A program made the translations under genes and the position numbers. From Pedobacter indicus (GTDB taxonomy: Bacteria > Bacteroidota > Bacteroidia > Sphingobacteriales > Sphingobacteriaceae): 64,000 nucleotides of DNA. The DNA is taken from positions 3,348,001-3,412,000 of the forward strand of contig NZ_QRGB01000001.1 of the NCBI RefSeq assembly GCF_003449035.1, in the 5' to 3' direction. Shown here piece after piece: positions 37,039-45,936 of this stretch. The notes below the pieces were generated by a model, which saw only the letters and a list, made by a program, of their open reading frames with translations, was not told the origin of the DNA and searched no databases. The stretch's first letter is position 1; every line of letters starts with the position of its first letter.

Positions 37039-37046
37039 TATTTTTG
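37039..37046 (+). promoter_or_regulatory. Candidate -7 element immediately before purM
   Basis: TATTTTTG matches TAnnTTTG and ends five bases before the ATG at 37052, so the mRNA may be leaderless. No -33 TTG is visible. Confidence 0.35.
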
Positions 37047-37051
37047 TGGCA

Positions 37052-38227
37052 ATGTCTGATTTAAAATATAACCAACGCGGCGTATCCGCTGGCAAAGAAG
37101 ATGTGCATAATGCCATCAAAAACATAGATAAAGGTTTGTTCCCTCAAGCGTTTTGTAAAATTATTCCAGATATTCTCGGAAACGATGAGGCATACTGCAA
37201 TATTATGCATGCAGACGGAGCCGGAACGAAATCCTCCCTAGCCTACCTCTATTGGAGGGAAACCGGCGATACCAGCGTTTGGAAAGGGATTGCACAAGAT
37301 GCTATTATTATGAACCTGGATGATCTTCTTTGTGTTGGTGCAACAGACAATATCTTATTGTCTTCTACTATTGGAAGAAATAAGAACCTGATACCTGGCG
37401 AAGTTATCGCAGAGATCATCAACGGAACAGAAGAGATTCTACATGAACTTCGGGAACTTGGTATCGGAATTTATTCTACAGGTGGTGAAACCGCCGATGT
37501 AGGCGACTTGGTGCGCACCATCATTGTAGACTCCACGGTAACCTGCAGAATGAAACGCTCCGATGTTATTTCGAATCATACAATTCAGGAAGGTGATGTC
37601 ATCGTCGGACTCGCCTCTTTCGGGCAGGCTAACTATGAAAGTGAATATAACGGCGGTATGGGGTCAAATGGATTGACTTCTGCTCGCCACGATGTCTTTT
37701 CAAAAGAAAATGCCTCACAGTACCCTGAAAGCTATAACCCTTCCATTCCTTCCAATCTGGTTTTTTCAGGCAGCCGATCGCTTACTGACCCAATCGATAT
37801 TGGAGAAGGAAAAACGGTTACAGCAGGGAAATTAGTCTTATCGCCCACTCGCACATACGCACCGGTCATCAAAAAAATCTTGGATTCTCACCGTGCAGAC
37901 ATTCACGGCATGGTGCATTGTAGTGGTGGCGCGCAAACCAAAGTATTGCATTTTATAGAGAAGCTCCATGTCATCAAGAATAATTTATTCCCCCTACCCC
38001 CTCTTTTCAAGTTAATCCAAGAAGAGTCAGGAACGGATTGGCAAGAAATGTATAAAGTCTTCAATATGGGTCATCGAATGGAAATCTATATTCCCAGTCA
38101 CCTGGCTGAGGAAATTATCCAGATTTCTGAAAGTTTTGGAATTCCTGCGCAGACGATTGGTTATGTAAAAGGGGCAGATTCTAAGAAAGTGACCATCGAG
38201 AGCGAGTTCGGCACGTTTACATATTAG
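37052..38227 (+). CDS. purM: Phosphoribosylformylglycinamidine cyclo-ligase (AIR synthetase)
   Basis: 391 residues from ATG at 37052 (MSDLKYNQRGVSAGKEDV). An upstream TTG at 37034 is unlikely because the promoter element lies after it. PurM/AIRS fold: DGAGTKSSLAYLYW near the substrate loop, IIMNLDDLLCVGATDNILLS, YSTGGETADVGDLVRT and the C-terminal HCSGGAQTKVLHF. It closes the imidazole ring to form AIR in purine synthesis. This longer Bacteroidota form differs from the roughly 345-residue enterobacterial PurM. Confidence 0.88.
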   Translation: MSDLKYNQRGVSAGKEDVHNAIKNIDKGLFPQAFCKIIPDILGNDEAYCNIMHADGAGTKSSLAYLYWRETGDTSVWKGIAQDAIIMNLDDLLCVGATDNILLSSTIGRNKNLIPGEVIAEIINGTEEILHELRELGIGIYSTGGETADVGDLVRTIIVDSTVTCRMKRSDVISNHTIQEGDVIVGLASFGQANYESEYNGGMGSNGLTSARHDVFSKENASQYPESYNPSIPSNLVFSGSRSLTDPIDIGEGKTVTAGKLVLSPTRTYAPVIKKILDSHRADIHGMVHCSGGAQTKVLHFIEKLHVIKNNLFPLPPLFKLIQEESGTDWQEMYKVFNMGHRMEIYIPSHLAEEIIQISESFGIPAQTIGYVKGADSKKVTIESEFGTFTY

Positions 38228-38284
38228 AATGATATAAGTTTCCATGTAATCTTTGGAACGAACCGTTATAAAAAAGTTAATCAA

Positions 38285-38725
38285 ATGAGAAGAATAGGCT
38301 GGAAAGAATTAGTCGATTTTATTGATTTTGAACTCTTAGAGGTACCCGCTAAAGTCGATACTGGAGCCAAGACTTCCGTTTTGCATTGCGAGTATATCGA
38401 GTTGATTAAGAAAGGCAGAAAGCAATTTGTTAAATTCAGTCCGTTGAACGAGGAGATGTCCGGAGGGAAAACCTTCATCCTGCCCTTTCATAAGGAAAGA
38501 AAAATAAAAAACTCGTTCGGATTGGAAGAAAACCGTTACATTGTCCACACCCGAGTACGGATGTTCAATGAGATCTATGACATCGAGATATCGCTGAGAG
38601 ATCGGTCCAATATGGAATTCCCAATGCTATTAGGCAGAAGCTTTATACGCAGGAAATTTTTGGTGGATGTCAGCCGCGCTAACTTAGCCCAGCGGAAAAA
38701 GAAGAAAAACGACGGAGTAAAATAA
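38285..38725 (+). CDS. RimK-associated ATP-dependent zinc protease-like protein
   Basis: 146 residues of the RimB/RimK-associated retropepsin-like family (PF05618). It has the DTGAKTSVLHC motif at the aspartic-protease position and MLLGRSFIRRKFLVDVS near the C terminus. The next gene is a RimK-type ATP-grasp ligase 20 bases on, a widespread pairing. In Pseudomonas the homologous RimB cleaves glutamate tails added by RimK. It has no obvious zinc motif, so an aspartic-protease-like mechanism is likelier than the family name suggests. Confidence 0.8.
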   Translation: MRRIGWKELVDFIDFELLEVPAKVDTGAKTSVLHCEYIELIKKGRKQFVKFSPLNEEMSGGKTFILPFHKERKIKNSFGLEENRYIVHTRVRMFNEIYDIEISLRDRSNMEFPMLLGRSFIRRKFLVDVSRANLAQRKKKKNDGVK

Positions 38726-38745
38726 AACATTCAAATTATTAAGAA

Positions 38746-39675
38746 GTGAAAATCGCAATCCTTTCAACCAATAAGAATTTATATTCTACCAAAAAACTAT
38801 TTGAGGCTGCTGAAAATCGTGGACATGAATGCCTGATCCTCGATCATAGAAAATGTTATGTTGGTATTAAACAAGGGCAACCCAGCATTCATTATAACGG
38901 GCAGGATGTATCGGATATCGATGCGATTATTCCGCGAATCGGCGCTTCCCTCACCTTTTATGGGTCTGCCATCGTTCGTCAGTTTGAAGTGATGGGTGTT
39001 ATATCAGCCAATCCCAGTCAAGCCATTACACGATCACGAGATAAGCTGCGTTGCATGCAAATTCTCTCTGGCGCGGGTATTGGGCTTCCGGTCACCGGTT
39101 TCGCCAGAAACACCCATGATGTAGATGATCTTATTAAAATGGTAGGTGGCGCTCCCCTGGTAATTAAATTACTCGAAGGCACTCAAGGTATCGGTGTTGT
39201 ATTGGCTGAAACCAAAAAAGCAGCCAGCTCCGTTATTGAAGCTTTTTTCGGGTTAGGGAACAACATCCTTATCCAGGAATATATTAAAGAGGCAAGAGGA
39301 ACGGATATTCGTGTTTTTGTTGTTGATGGAAAAGTAGTTGGAGCGATGAAACGCACCGCCAAAGAAGGCGAATTCCGCTCGAATCTCCATCGTGGCGGAA
39401 CAGCCGAACTAATCAAACTGACTAAAGCAGAGCGTGAAACCGCGCTGAAAGCCGCCAAAGAATTAGGCTTAACGGTCTGCGGTGTTGATATGCTGCCATC
39501 CGACCGTGGTCCCTTAGTTTTGGAAGTCAATTCATCACCAGGGCTGGAAGGAATCGAGAAGGCTACTAACCGGGACATCGCAGCCAAGGTGATCGAATTC
39601 GTCGAAAAACAGCACGCACTCAAACTCCAAAGCGTGAAGAACGTGAGAAAATCATCAGGTCGCCATAAATTATAA
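38746..39675 (+). CDS. rimK: RimK-type ATP-grasp ligase
   Basis: 309 residues, GTG start with AAGAAG just upstream. ATP-grasp fold: [59 protein letters not shown] and [18 protein letters not shown] with the metal ligands Glu and Asn. The closest known function is addition of glutamate residues to the C terminus of ribosomal protein S6. It has a Lys/Arg-rich C-terminal tail. With the preceding protease-like protein it would form a modify/trim pair. Confidence 0.88.
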   Translation: MKIAILSTNKNLYSTKKLFEAAENRGHECLILDHRKCYVGIKQGQPSIHYNGQDVSDIDAIIPRIGASLTFYGSAIVRQFEVMGVISANPSQAITRSRDKLRCMQILSGAGIGLPVTGFARNTHDVDDLIKMVGGAPLVIKLLEGTQGIGVVLAETKKAASSVIEAFFGLGNNILIQEYIKEARGTDIRVFVVDGKVVGAMKRTAKEGEFRSNLHRGGTAELIKLTKAERETALKAAKELGLTVCGVDMLPSDRGPLVLEVNSSPGLEGIEKATNRDIAAKVIEFVEKQHALKLQSVKNVRKSSGRHKL

Positions 39676-39711
39676 TTTGTAAATTAGGTCAAAAAAAGAA
39701 GAGGTACAAAC

Positions 39712-42003
39712 TTGGATTATTTAGAAGGATTAAATCCATCTCAACGAGCAGCAGTAGAACAGATAAATGGGCCAGTAATGATTGTGGCCGGCGCAGGTTC
39801 AGGAAAAACACGCGTCATTACCTACCGGGTAGCACACCTTATCCGAAACGGAGTCGATCCTTTCAGTATTTTGGTACTAACCTTTACCAATAAAGCTGCC
39901 AGGGAAATGAGAGAACGGATTACCAGTGTGGTTGGCGATGCAGCCAGAAATATTTGGATGGGTACTTTTCACTCCGTATTCGCCAGAATCTTACGTGTCG
40001 AGGCGCAACACATAGGCTACCCCTCTAATTTCACCATCTATGATACAGATGATTCAAAAAGCCTGATCCGGACAATTCTAAAAGAAATGCAACTCGACGA
40101 TAAGCTGTACAATGCTAACTTCGTCTATAATCGTATATCGTCCGCAAAAAACAACCTCATATCAGCAGCGGAGTATCAGAAGAATGAGCACATCCAAGCG
40201 GAAGACAACTCGACCGGCAGATCTTTCCTTGGTCAGATATACCAGACTTATACGCAGCGCTGTTTTAAAGCAGGGGCGATGGATTTTGATGATCTCCTTT
40301 TTAAAACCAATGTATTGCTAAAAGATCATCCAGAAATTCTCTATAAGTATCAAAACAAGTTTAAATATTTAATGCTCGATGAGTACCAGGATACCAACTT
40401 CTCACAATACCTTATTGTTAAAAAACTGGCGGCTATTCATGAAAACTTATGCGTTGTAGGTGATGATGCACAGAGTATCTATGCTTTTCGCGGCGCGAAC
40501 ATCCAGAACATTCTGAACTTCGAGAAGGATTACCCCGACTTAAATGTCTTTAAACTGGAGCAGAATTACCGTTCTACTCAAAACATTGTCAATATTGCCA
40601 ACAGCATTATCGCTAGAAACAAAAATCAATTAAAAAAGGATGTCTTCTCAAAAAATGAGACGGGTGATAAAATCAAGATCATGCGCGCATTCAGCGACAA
40701 TGAAGAAGGAAAAATTGTAGCAGAAAATATTGTACAGAAGCGTTCCTTATCTGGCTCTCAATACAAAGATTTCGCTATTTTATACCGTACCAACGCGCAA
40801 TCTCGTGCAATGGAAGAGGCATTGCGAAAACTTGGCGTTCCATACAAGATCTACGGCGGCACATCATTTTACCAACGGAAAGAAATCAAAGATCTGATTG
40901 CATATTTCCGGCTAACCTACAATCCTAACGACGAAGAAGCTATTAAACGGGTTATCAATTATCCGCGGCGCGGCATCGGCAATACATCCGTAGAACGGAT
41001 TATGATTGCCTCAGATCAGCATAATACAGGACTTTGGGATATTATCAAAGAAGCTCCGCGCTACCTTGATGGTCGAATTGCTTCTGCTATTGGTTCTTTT
41101 TCAACTCTAATCCAGAGTTTTCAGGCTATAGCAAAGGATCATAGTGCTTTTGATACCGCTATGCATATCGCTCAACACTCTGGCCTGTTACGCGATCTAT
41201 ATGAAGATAAATCAGTAGAAGGTTTAAGTCGTTACGAAAACATTCAAGAACTATTAAACGGGATAAAAGAGTTTAGCGAGCGCGAAGATATCGAAGAAAA
41301 AGGGCTTGATATATTTATGCAGGATATTGCCTTGCTGACAAACGAGGACAATGATAAGGATCCGAATGCCGATACCGTGTCATTAATGACGATCCACTCT
41401 TCAAAAGGACTGGAATTCCCATACGTTCATATTGTTGGTCTGGAAGAAAACCTGTTCCCGTCGCAACGTTCCCTAAATTCCCGAAGCGATCTTGAAGAAG
41501 AACGCCGCTTATTTTACGTAGCGCTAACTCGGGCCGAAAAAAACGTGTATATCTCTTACGCGACATCGCGTTATCAGTGGGGAACACTCAACAATTGCGA
41601 ACCCAGTCGGTTTATTGATGAATTAGATCCGCAATACCTCGATCTGGATTTCAAACCACGCATGGAAAGCAGCCCGACCGCCTCAAGCTTTGCATCGGAA
41701 AGAACGGGCTGGCAGCAAAACCAATCGAACGGCCAGGGCGACTCATACTTTAAACCCAAACCGAAGATTAAGCAAAAAACAACTACGATCCTACCAAGAG
41801 CTCATGTACCGACAGCTAATTTCAGTCCTTCGGATACCAGCAACCTGCAGGTAGGCATGGAAGTTGAACATGAAAGATTCGGTTTCGGAAAAGTAGTTAA
41901 TGTCGAAGGGAAAAAACCGGACATAAAAGCGACTATTTTCTTCAAAGAATTAGGACAGAAGCAATTGTTGCTTAAATTTGCAAAACTTAGAATTATAGAT
42001 TAA
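39712..42003 (+). CDS. UvrD/PcrA-type DNA helicase
   Basis: 763 residues. The TTG at 39712 gives MDYLEGLNPSQRAAVEQ, the usual N terminus, and is preceded by AGAGG at a good distance. Superfamily 1A motifs: Walker A GAGSGKTRVITYR, Ia LTFTNKAAREMRERI, II LMLDEYQDTN, III GDDAQSIYAFRGAN, IV LEQNYRST, V LMTIHSSKGLEFPYVHIVGL, VI RRLFYVALTRAEKNVYI. The C-terminal 50 residues (GMEVEHERFGFGKVVNVEGK) form the PcrA-type Tudor-like RNA-polymerase-binding domain. It acts in nucleotide excision and mismatch repair and in removing RecA filaments or stalled polymerase. Confidence 0.93.
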   Translation: MDYLEGLNPSQRAAVEQINGPVMIVAGAGSGKTRVITYRVAHLIRNGVDPFSILVLTFTNKAAREMRERITSVVGDAARNIWMGTFHSVFARILRVEAQHIGYPSNFTIYDTDDSKSLIRTILKEMQLDDKLYNANFVYNRISSAKNNLISAAEYQKNEHIQAEDNSTGRSFLGQIYQTYTQRCFKAGAMDFDDLLFKTNVLLKDHPEILYKYQNKFKYLMLDEYQDTNFSQYLIVKKLAAIHENLCVVGDDAQSIYAFRGANIQNILNFEKDYPDLNVFKLEQNYRSTQNIVNIANSIIARNKNQLKKDVFSKNETGDKIKIMRAFSDNEEGKIVAENIVQKRSLSGSQYKDFAILYRTNAQSRAMEEALRKLGVPYKIYGGTSFYQRKEIKDLIAYFRLTYNPNDEEAIKRVINYPRRGIGNTSVERIMIASDQHNTGLWDIIKEAPRYLDGRIASAIGSFSTLIQSFQAIAKDHSAFDTAMHIAQHSGLLRDLYEDKSVEGLSRYENIQELLNGIKEFSEREDIEEKGLDIFMQDIALLTNEDNDKDPNADTVSLMTIHSSKGLEFPYVHIVGLEENLFPSQRSLNSRSDLEEERRLFYVALTRAEKNVYISYATSRYQWGTLNNCEPSRFIDELDPQYLDLDFKPRMESSPTASSFASERTGWQQNQSNGQGDSYFKPKPKIKQKTTTILPRAHVPTANFSPSDTSNLQVGMEVEHERFGFGKVVNVEGKKPDIKATIFFKELGQKQLLLKFAKLRIID

Positions 42004-42016
42004 CCCAAAATTCATT

Positions 42017-42673
42017 ATGGAATTTGATTATAATAGTACACGTTCGCCCCTTATTCTTGCCGAATACGGTCGCAACGTGCAAAATATGGTAGATTACATT
42101 TGTACACTACCAACCCGAGAAGAAAGAAATAAATATGCTCAGGTAGTTATCGACCTTATGGGCTTCTTAAATCCACACTTACGTGATGTGTCTGACTTTA
42201 AGCATAAGCTTTGGGATCATCTTCATATCATTTCTGACTTCAAAATCGATGTTGATTCGCCCTATCCTGTTCCTGAAAAAGAATCTCTCCGCTCAAGACC
42301 AGAAATATTGGATTACCCTCAACACCGTATACGTTATAAACATTACGGAAAAACGGTAGAAAAGCTAATCGATTCAGCGAAAAAGATTGAAAACCCGGAT
42401 AGTCAGAAAAAAATGGTCACCTCAATTGCCAATTTCATGAAAATGGCTTACGTTACCTGGAACAAAGATTCTGTGGCGGATGAGACCATTATCAACGACC
42501 TGAAGGAGTTATCTAATGGCGAACTATTGATTGACGAAAACATATCTCTGAATAAGGTGGAATTCAAAACCCCGCCCCCAGGAAGCCGTACCCGCTCAAA
42601 CCAAAGTTCAAAAAGCAACAAGAGCGGAAAAAATCAAAACGGAGGCAAAAAAAGAAACGGTAAGCGCCACTAA
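42017..42673 (+). CDS. DUF4290 domain protein
   Basis: 218 residues. DUF4290 is confined to Bacteroidota: MEFDYNSTRSPLILAEYGRN, then LPTREERNKYAQVVIDLMGF, then RIRYKHYGKTVEKLI. The last 30 residues are a Lys/Asn/Ser/Gly-rich basic tail (SKSNKSGKNQNGGKKRNGKR) that could bind nucleic acid. Located 13 bases after the helicase and 27 before murA, so probably in their operon. Function unknown. Confidence 0.85.
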   Translation: MEFDYNSTRSPLILAEYGRNVQNMVDYICTLPTREERNKYAQVVIDLMGFLNPHLRDVSDFKHKLWDHLHIISDFKIDVDSPYPVPEKESLRSRPEILDYPQHRIRYKHYGKTVEKLIDSAKKIENPDSQKKMVTSIANFMKMAYVTWNKDSVADETIINDLKELSNGELLIDENISLNKVEFKTPPPGSRTRSNQSSKSNKSGKNQNGGKKRNGKRH

Positions 42674-42700
42674 TTTTAAATACATCGTAAATACATATTG

Positions 42701-44023
42701 ATGAGCAAGAATTCTTTTGAGATTATAGGAGGCAAACCACTAAAGGGAGAGATCATCCCTCAGGGTGCAAAAAATGAGGCATTACAAATTATTTCAGCGG
42801 TACTATTAACCAAAGAAAAGATAACGATCAGCAATGTTCCCGACATCAAGGATGTTAATAAACTAATCGACCTCCTTAGCAACCTTGGCGTAGCCGTCGA
42901 ACGTCTCAATAAGGATACTTACACATTCCAAGCAGAAAACATCAACACAGAATATTTCCAAACGGAGGAATTCAAAACAAAAGGAGGTAGTTTACGCGGC
43001 TCCATTATGATTGTCGGTCCGCTGTTAGCGCGCTTTGGAAAAGCTTCTATTCCGAAACCGGGTGGTGATAAGATTGGACGCCGACGTTTAGACACCCATT
43101 TTATTGGTCTGGAAAAGCTCGGTGCTAAATTTGTATACGATGCAGAGAATCACTTCTTTGATGTCGACGCGACTGACCTAAAAGGGACCTACATCCTAAT
43201 GGACGAAGCTTCTGTTACGGGTACAGCCAATATTGTGATGGCTGCTGTTTTGGCCAAAGGAAAAACTACGATCTACAACGCTGCTTGTGAGCCTTACCTG
43301 CAGCAACTTTGTAAGATGCTAAACCGTATGGGAGCAAAAATCAGTGGTATAGGCTCTAATTTATTAAACATCGAAGGTGTCGAAGAGCTAGGCGGCACAG
43401 AACACCGAATGCTTCCCGATATGATCGAAATCGGTTCCTTTATTGGTTTAGCGGCAATGACAGGTTCGGAAATAACCATTAAAGATGTGCATTTTCATGA
43501 GTTAGGTATCATTCCAACTATTTTCTCTCGTCTGGGGATTAAGTTTGAACTTCGGGGTGACGATATTTATATCCCTGCTCAGGATAGTTATGAGATTGAG
43601 ACATTCATTGATGGCTCGATCCTAACCGTAAGTGATGCCCCCTGGCCCGGATTCACTCCTGATCTTCTGAGCATTATTCTAGTTGTGGCCATCCAAGCGA
43701 AAGGCAATGTTCTGATCCATCAGAAGATGTTCGAAAGCCGCTTATTTTTTGTGGATAAGCTTATCGACATGGGCGCACAGATCATCCTATGTGATCCACA
43801 CAGGGCTACCGTGATTGGCCTGAACAATGAGGTCCGTTTACGTGGAATCGAGATGTCCTCTCCCGATATTCGTGCCGGAGTGTCTCTCCTTATTGCAGCA
43901 CTTTCCGCACAAGGCAAGTCGATTATCCATAATATAGAACAGATTGAAAGAGGATATCAGGATATCGAAGAGCGTCTCCGTGCCCTGGGTGCGGATATCA
44001 AACGAATTAGTTCTGATAATTAA
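42701..44023 (+). CDS. murA: UDP-GlcNAc 1-carboxyvinyltransferase, Cys-to-Asp active site
   Basis: 440 residues from ATG at 42701. An adjacent TTG at 42698 adds only one residue. EPSP-synthase-type fold: GAKNEALQIISAVLL with the Lys-Asn pair near the start, ASVTGTANIVMAAVLAKG and the C-terminal DIRAGVSLLIAAL. It transfers enolpyruvate to UDP-GlcNAc, the first committed peptidoglycan step. The fosfomycin-target loop reads SIPKPGGDKIGRRRLDTHF, with Asp123 where Escherichia coli MurA has Cys115. Asp at this site occurs naturally in Mycobacterium and Chlamydia and prevents alkylation by fosfomycin. Confidence 0.95.
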   Translation: MSKNSFEIIGGKPLKGEIIPQGAKNEALQIISAVLLTKEKITISNVPDIKDVNKLIDLLSNLGVAVERLNKDTYTFQAENINTEYFQTEEFKTKGGSLRGSIMIVGPLLARFGKASIPKPGGDKIGRRRLDTHFIGLEKLGAKFVYDAENHFFDVDATDLKGTYILMDEASVTGTANIVMAAVLAKGKTTIYNAACEPYLQQLCKMLNRMGAKISGIGSNLLNIEGVEELGGTEHRMLPDMIEIGSFIGLAAMTGSEITIKDVHFHELGIIPTIFSRLGIKFELRGDDIYIPAQDSYEIETFIDGSILTVSDAPWPGFTPDLLSIILVVAIQAKGNVLIHQKMFESRLFFVDKLIDMGAQIILCDPHRATVIGLNNEVRLRGIEMSSPDIRAGVSLLIAALSAQGKSIIHNIEQIERGYQDIEERLRALGADIKRISSDN

Positions 44024-44100
44024 AAGATAACAAAGCCCTTCCATATTAATATCATGTTAACGAAGCATCATGAATTTGTCATGAAATAAACTCGTTGAAC

Positions 44101-44108
44101 TATATTTC
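44101..44108 (+). promoter_or_regulatory. Candidate -7 element for the yceI gene
   Basis: TATATTTC differs from TAnnTTTG by one base. TTTG at 44075-44078 is 22 bases upstream. The start codon is at 44171. Confidence 0.35.
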
Positions 44109-44170
44109 CGTGAAAATGTCGTTTTTTGAAGATTGGTTATTAAAAATAGGAAAAAACAATTTTTAGAAAA

Positions 44171-44803
44171 ATGAGAAAAATTTTAGTTTTATTAAGCGCA
44201 CCAGCTATCTTTTTAGCTTCTTGTGTAAGTAACCCTGAAGGTCAGAAAGCTGAAACCTCAGATGCCGTTGAAAGCACGGTAACTACTGAGGGTAACGAGT
44301 TGATCGTTGATACCGCTGAATCTACCGTTAAATGGCTCGGACAAAAAGTTACCGGCAAGCACCATGGAGAAGTTGATATAACTTCAGGCTCTCTAATCGT
44401 TTCATAAGACGGACACTTAACGGGAGGTAATTTTGAAATTGACTTGAACACCATCGATGTTCAGGATCTTGAAGGAGAAATGAGAGATAAATTGATGGGT
44501 CACTTGAGGAGTGAGGATTTCTTTCATGTAGAAAATCACCCGAGCGCTACTTTTGAAATAATAGAAGTTACAGAAGGGGCTACCGCTACTGATCTAGTTG
44601 TATCAGGAAACTTAACCATCCGCGGCGTTACGAAGAACATCAAATTTGATGCTACTGCTTCCGATCTATCTGCTGAATCTGCAGTTCTTGATGCTAATTT
44701 CAACATCGCTCGTGAAGACTGGGGAGTTAGCTACCAAGGAAAAGCGGACGACCTTATTAGTAAAGAAATCAATTTCGAGGTACACTTAGTAGCTAAAAAA
44801 TAA
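44171..44803 (+). pseudogene. YceI-family lipoprotein gene interrupted by one stop codon
   Basis: One continuous frame codes for a lipoprotein of the YceI family (PF04264) except for TAA at codon 79 (44405-44407). Before the stop: signal with Cys18 (FLASC), then TAESTVKWLGQKVTGKHHGE and SGSLIVS. After it, in the same frame: DGHLTGGNFEIDLNTIDVQD, MGHLRSEDFFHVENHPSATF and VSGNLTIRGVTKNIKFDA, to a normal end. A single substitution (from AAA, GAA or CAA) explains it. Two later TTG or internal starts would give only a fragment without export signal. YceI proteins are lipocalin-like and bind isoprenoid quinones. Promoter and terminator are intact, so loss looks recent. Confidence 0.85.
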
Positions 44804-44814
44804 TATCTATTTTA

Positions 44815-44840
44815 TCTAAGCAGGCACGAGCCTGCTTAGA
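44815..44840 (+). terminator. First of two back-to-back hairpins after yceI
   Basis: TCTAAGCAGGC (44815-44825) pairs perfectly with GCCTGCTTAGA (44830-44840) around ACGA. It is immediately followed by a second hairpin. Confidence 0.7.
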
Positions 44841-44889
44841 AATAACAGGGCCGGATGACGAGTGTCATCCGGCCCTGTTATTTAATTTC
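44841..44889. terminator. Second hairpin, 19-bp perfect stem, bidirectional
   Basis: 44841-44859 pairs with 44864-44882 without mismatch around GAGT. A rich flanks and TTTAATTT on the right make it a likely terminator for yceI and, in the other direction, for the convergent CBS-like gene ending at 44904. Confidence 0.85.
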
Positions 44890-44903
44890 TTAATGAAGTC
44901 ATT

Positions 44904-45884
44904 TTAATCTTTTATAAAGCCTTTTTCCTTCATCCAATCATCATTAAACATCTTACCCATATAACGGGAACCATGATCATGAAAGATCACCACAACTACA
45001 TCGTCCTCTTTTAATTGATCTTTCATTTGTATCACGCCTGCTAATGCTGCCCCCGCTGAATTACCAACAAAGATTCCTTCTTTCCGGGCAAGCTCCATAG
45101 TCATAATCGCCCCATCTTTATCAGTTACTTTTTCAAAATGGTCAATAAGATCAAAATCTACATTTTTAGGTAGAAAATCTTCACCAATCCCCTCCGTGAT
45201 ATAAGGATATATCTCGTTCTTATCGAAAATACCTGTTTCTTTATATTTTTTAAAAACCGATCCGTATGAATCAACTCCCCACACCTTGATGTCAGGATTT
45301 TGCTCCTTCAAGTATTTTCCCGTACCGCAGATTGTTCCCCCTGTACCTACCCCAACAACCAAATGCGTCACTTTCCCTTCCGTTTGCTCCCAAATTTCCG
45401 GACCTGTCTGCTCATAATTTGCCTGAGTATTTGAAAGATTGTCATATTGATTGGGTTTCCAAGCATTAGGAGTCTCTTCCACCAAGCGGCTTGATACCGA
45501 ATAATATGAACGTGGATCTTCAGGATCCACATCCGTCGGACATACGATTACCTCTGCCCCAAAAGCCTTCAAGGCGTCGATCTTTTCCTTTGACTGTTTA
45601 TCCGTTGTGGTAAAAATACACTTATACCCCTTAATAATAGCAGCCATTGCCAGGCCCATTCCCGTGTTCCCTGATGTTCCCTCGATGATTGTTCCTCCCG
45701 GCTTTAGGAGTCCCGCTTGCTCCGCATCCTCAATCATTTTCAGTGCCATCCGATCTTTAATCGAGTTACCCGGATTAAAGGACTCGATTTTAGCCAACAC
45801 TGTTGCTTGGATATCTTTTGTAATCGAATTGATCTTTACCAATGGCGTGTTACCGATCGTTTCTAAAATATTATTATACCACAT
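44904..45884 (-). CDS. Cystathionine beta-synthase-like / cysteine synthase-family enzyme
   Basis: 326 residues, fold type II PLP enzyme. Schiff-base Lys43 in NPGNSIKDRMALKM, substrate loop EGTSGNTGMGLA and the phosphate cup GVGTGGTICGTGKYL are present. The segment YYSVSSRLVEETPNAWKPNQ YDNLSN resembles cystathionine beta-synthase (serine plus homocysteine) more than CysK. It lacks the regulatory CBS domains of animal enzymes. Near the C terminus, EGIFVGNSAGAALAG is typical. Together with the MetB/MetC-type enzyme at 22933 it could provide reverse trans-sulfuration from homocysteine to cysteine. Confidence 0.82.
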   Translation of the reverse strand: MWYNNILETIGNTPLVKINSITKDIQATVLAKIESFNPGNSIKDRMALKMIEDAEQAGLLKPGGTIIEGTSGNTGMGLAMAAIIKGYKCIFTTTDKQSKEKIDALKAFGAEVIVCPTDVDPEDPRSYYSVSSRLVEETPNAWKPNQYDNLSNTQANYEQTGPEIWEQTEGKVTHLVVGVGTGGTICGTGKYLKEQNPDIKVWGVDSYGSVFKKYKETGIFDKNEIYPYITEGIGEDFLPKNVDFDLIDHFEKVTDKDGAIMTMELARKEGIFVGNSAGAALAGVIQMKDQLKEDDVVVVIFHDHGSRYMGKMFNDDWMKEKGFIKD

Positions 45885-45936
45885 CGTATTTATTTTCCTG
45901 CTTTGTTATTATTACTACTAAAATCTCAAATGATTT

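Noticed and set aside
44444-44803. A separate 119-codon gene starting with TTG
   Set aside because: It is in frame with the upstream fragment and is simply the second half of the YceI domain without its own signal sequence or ribosome site.
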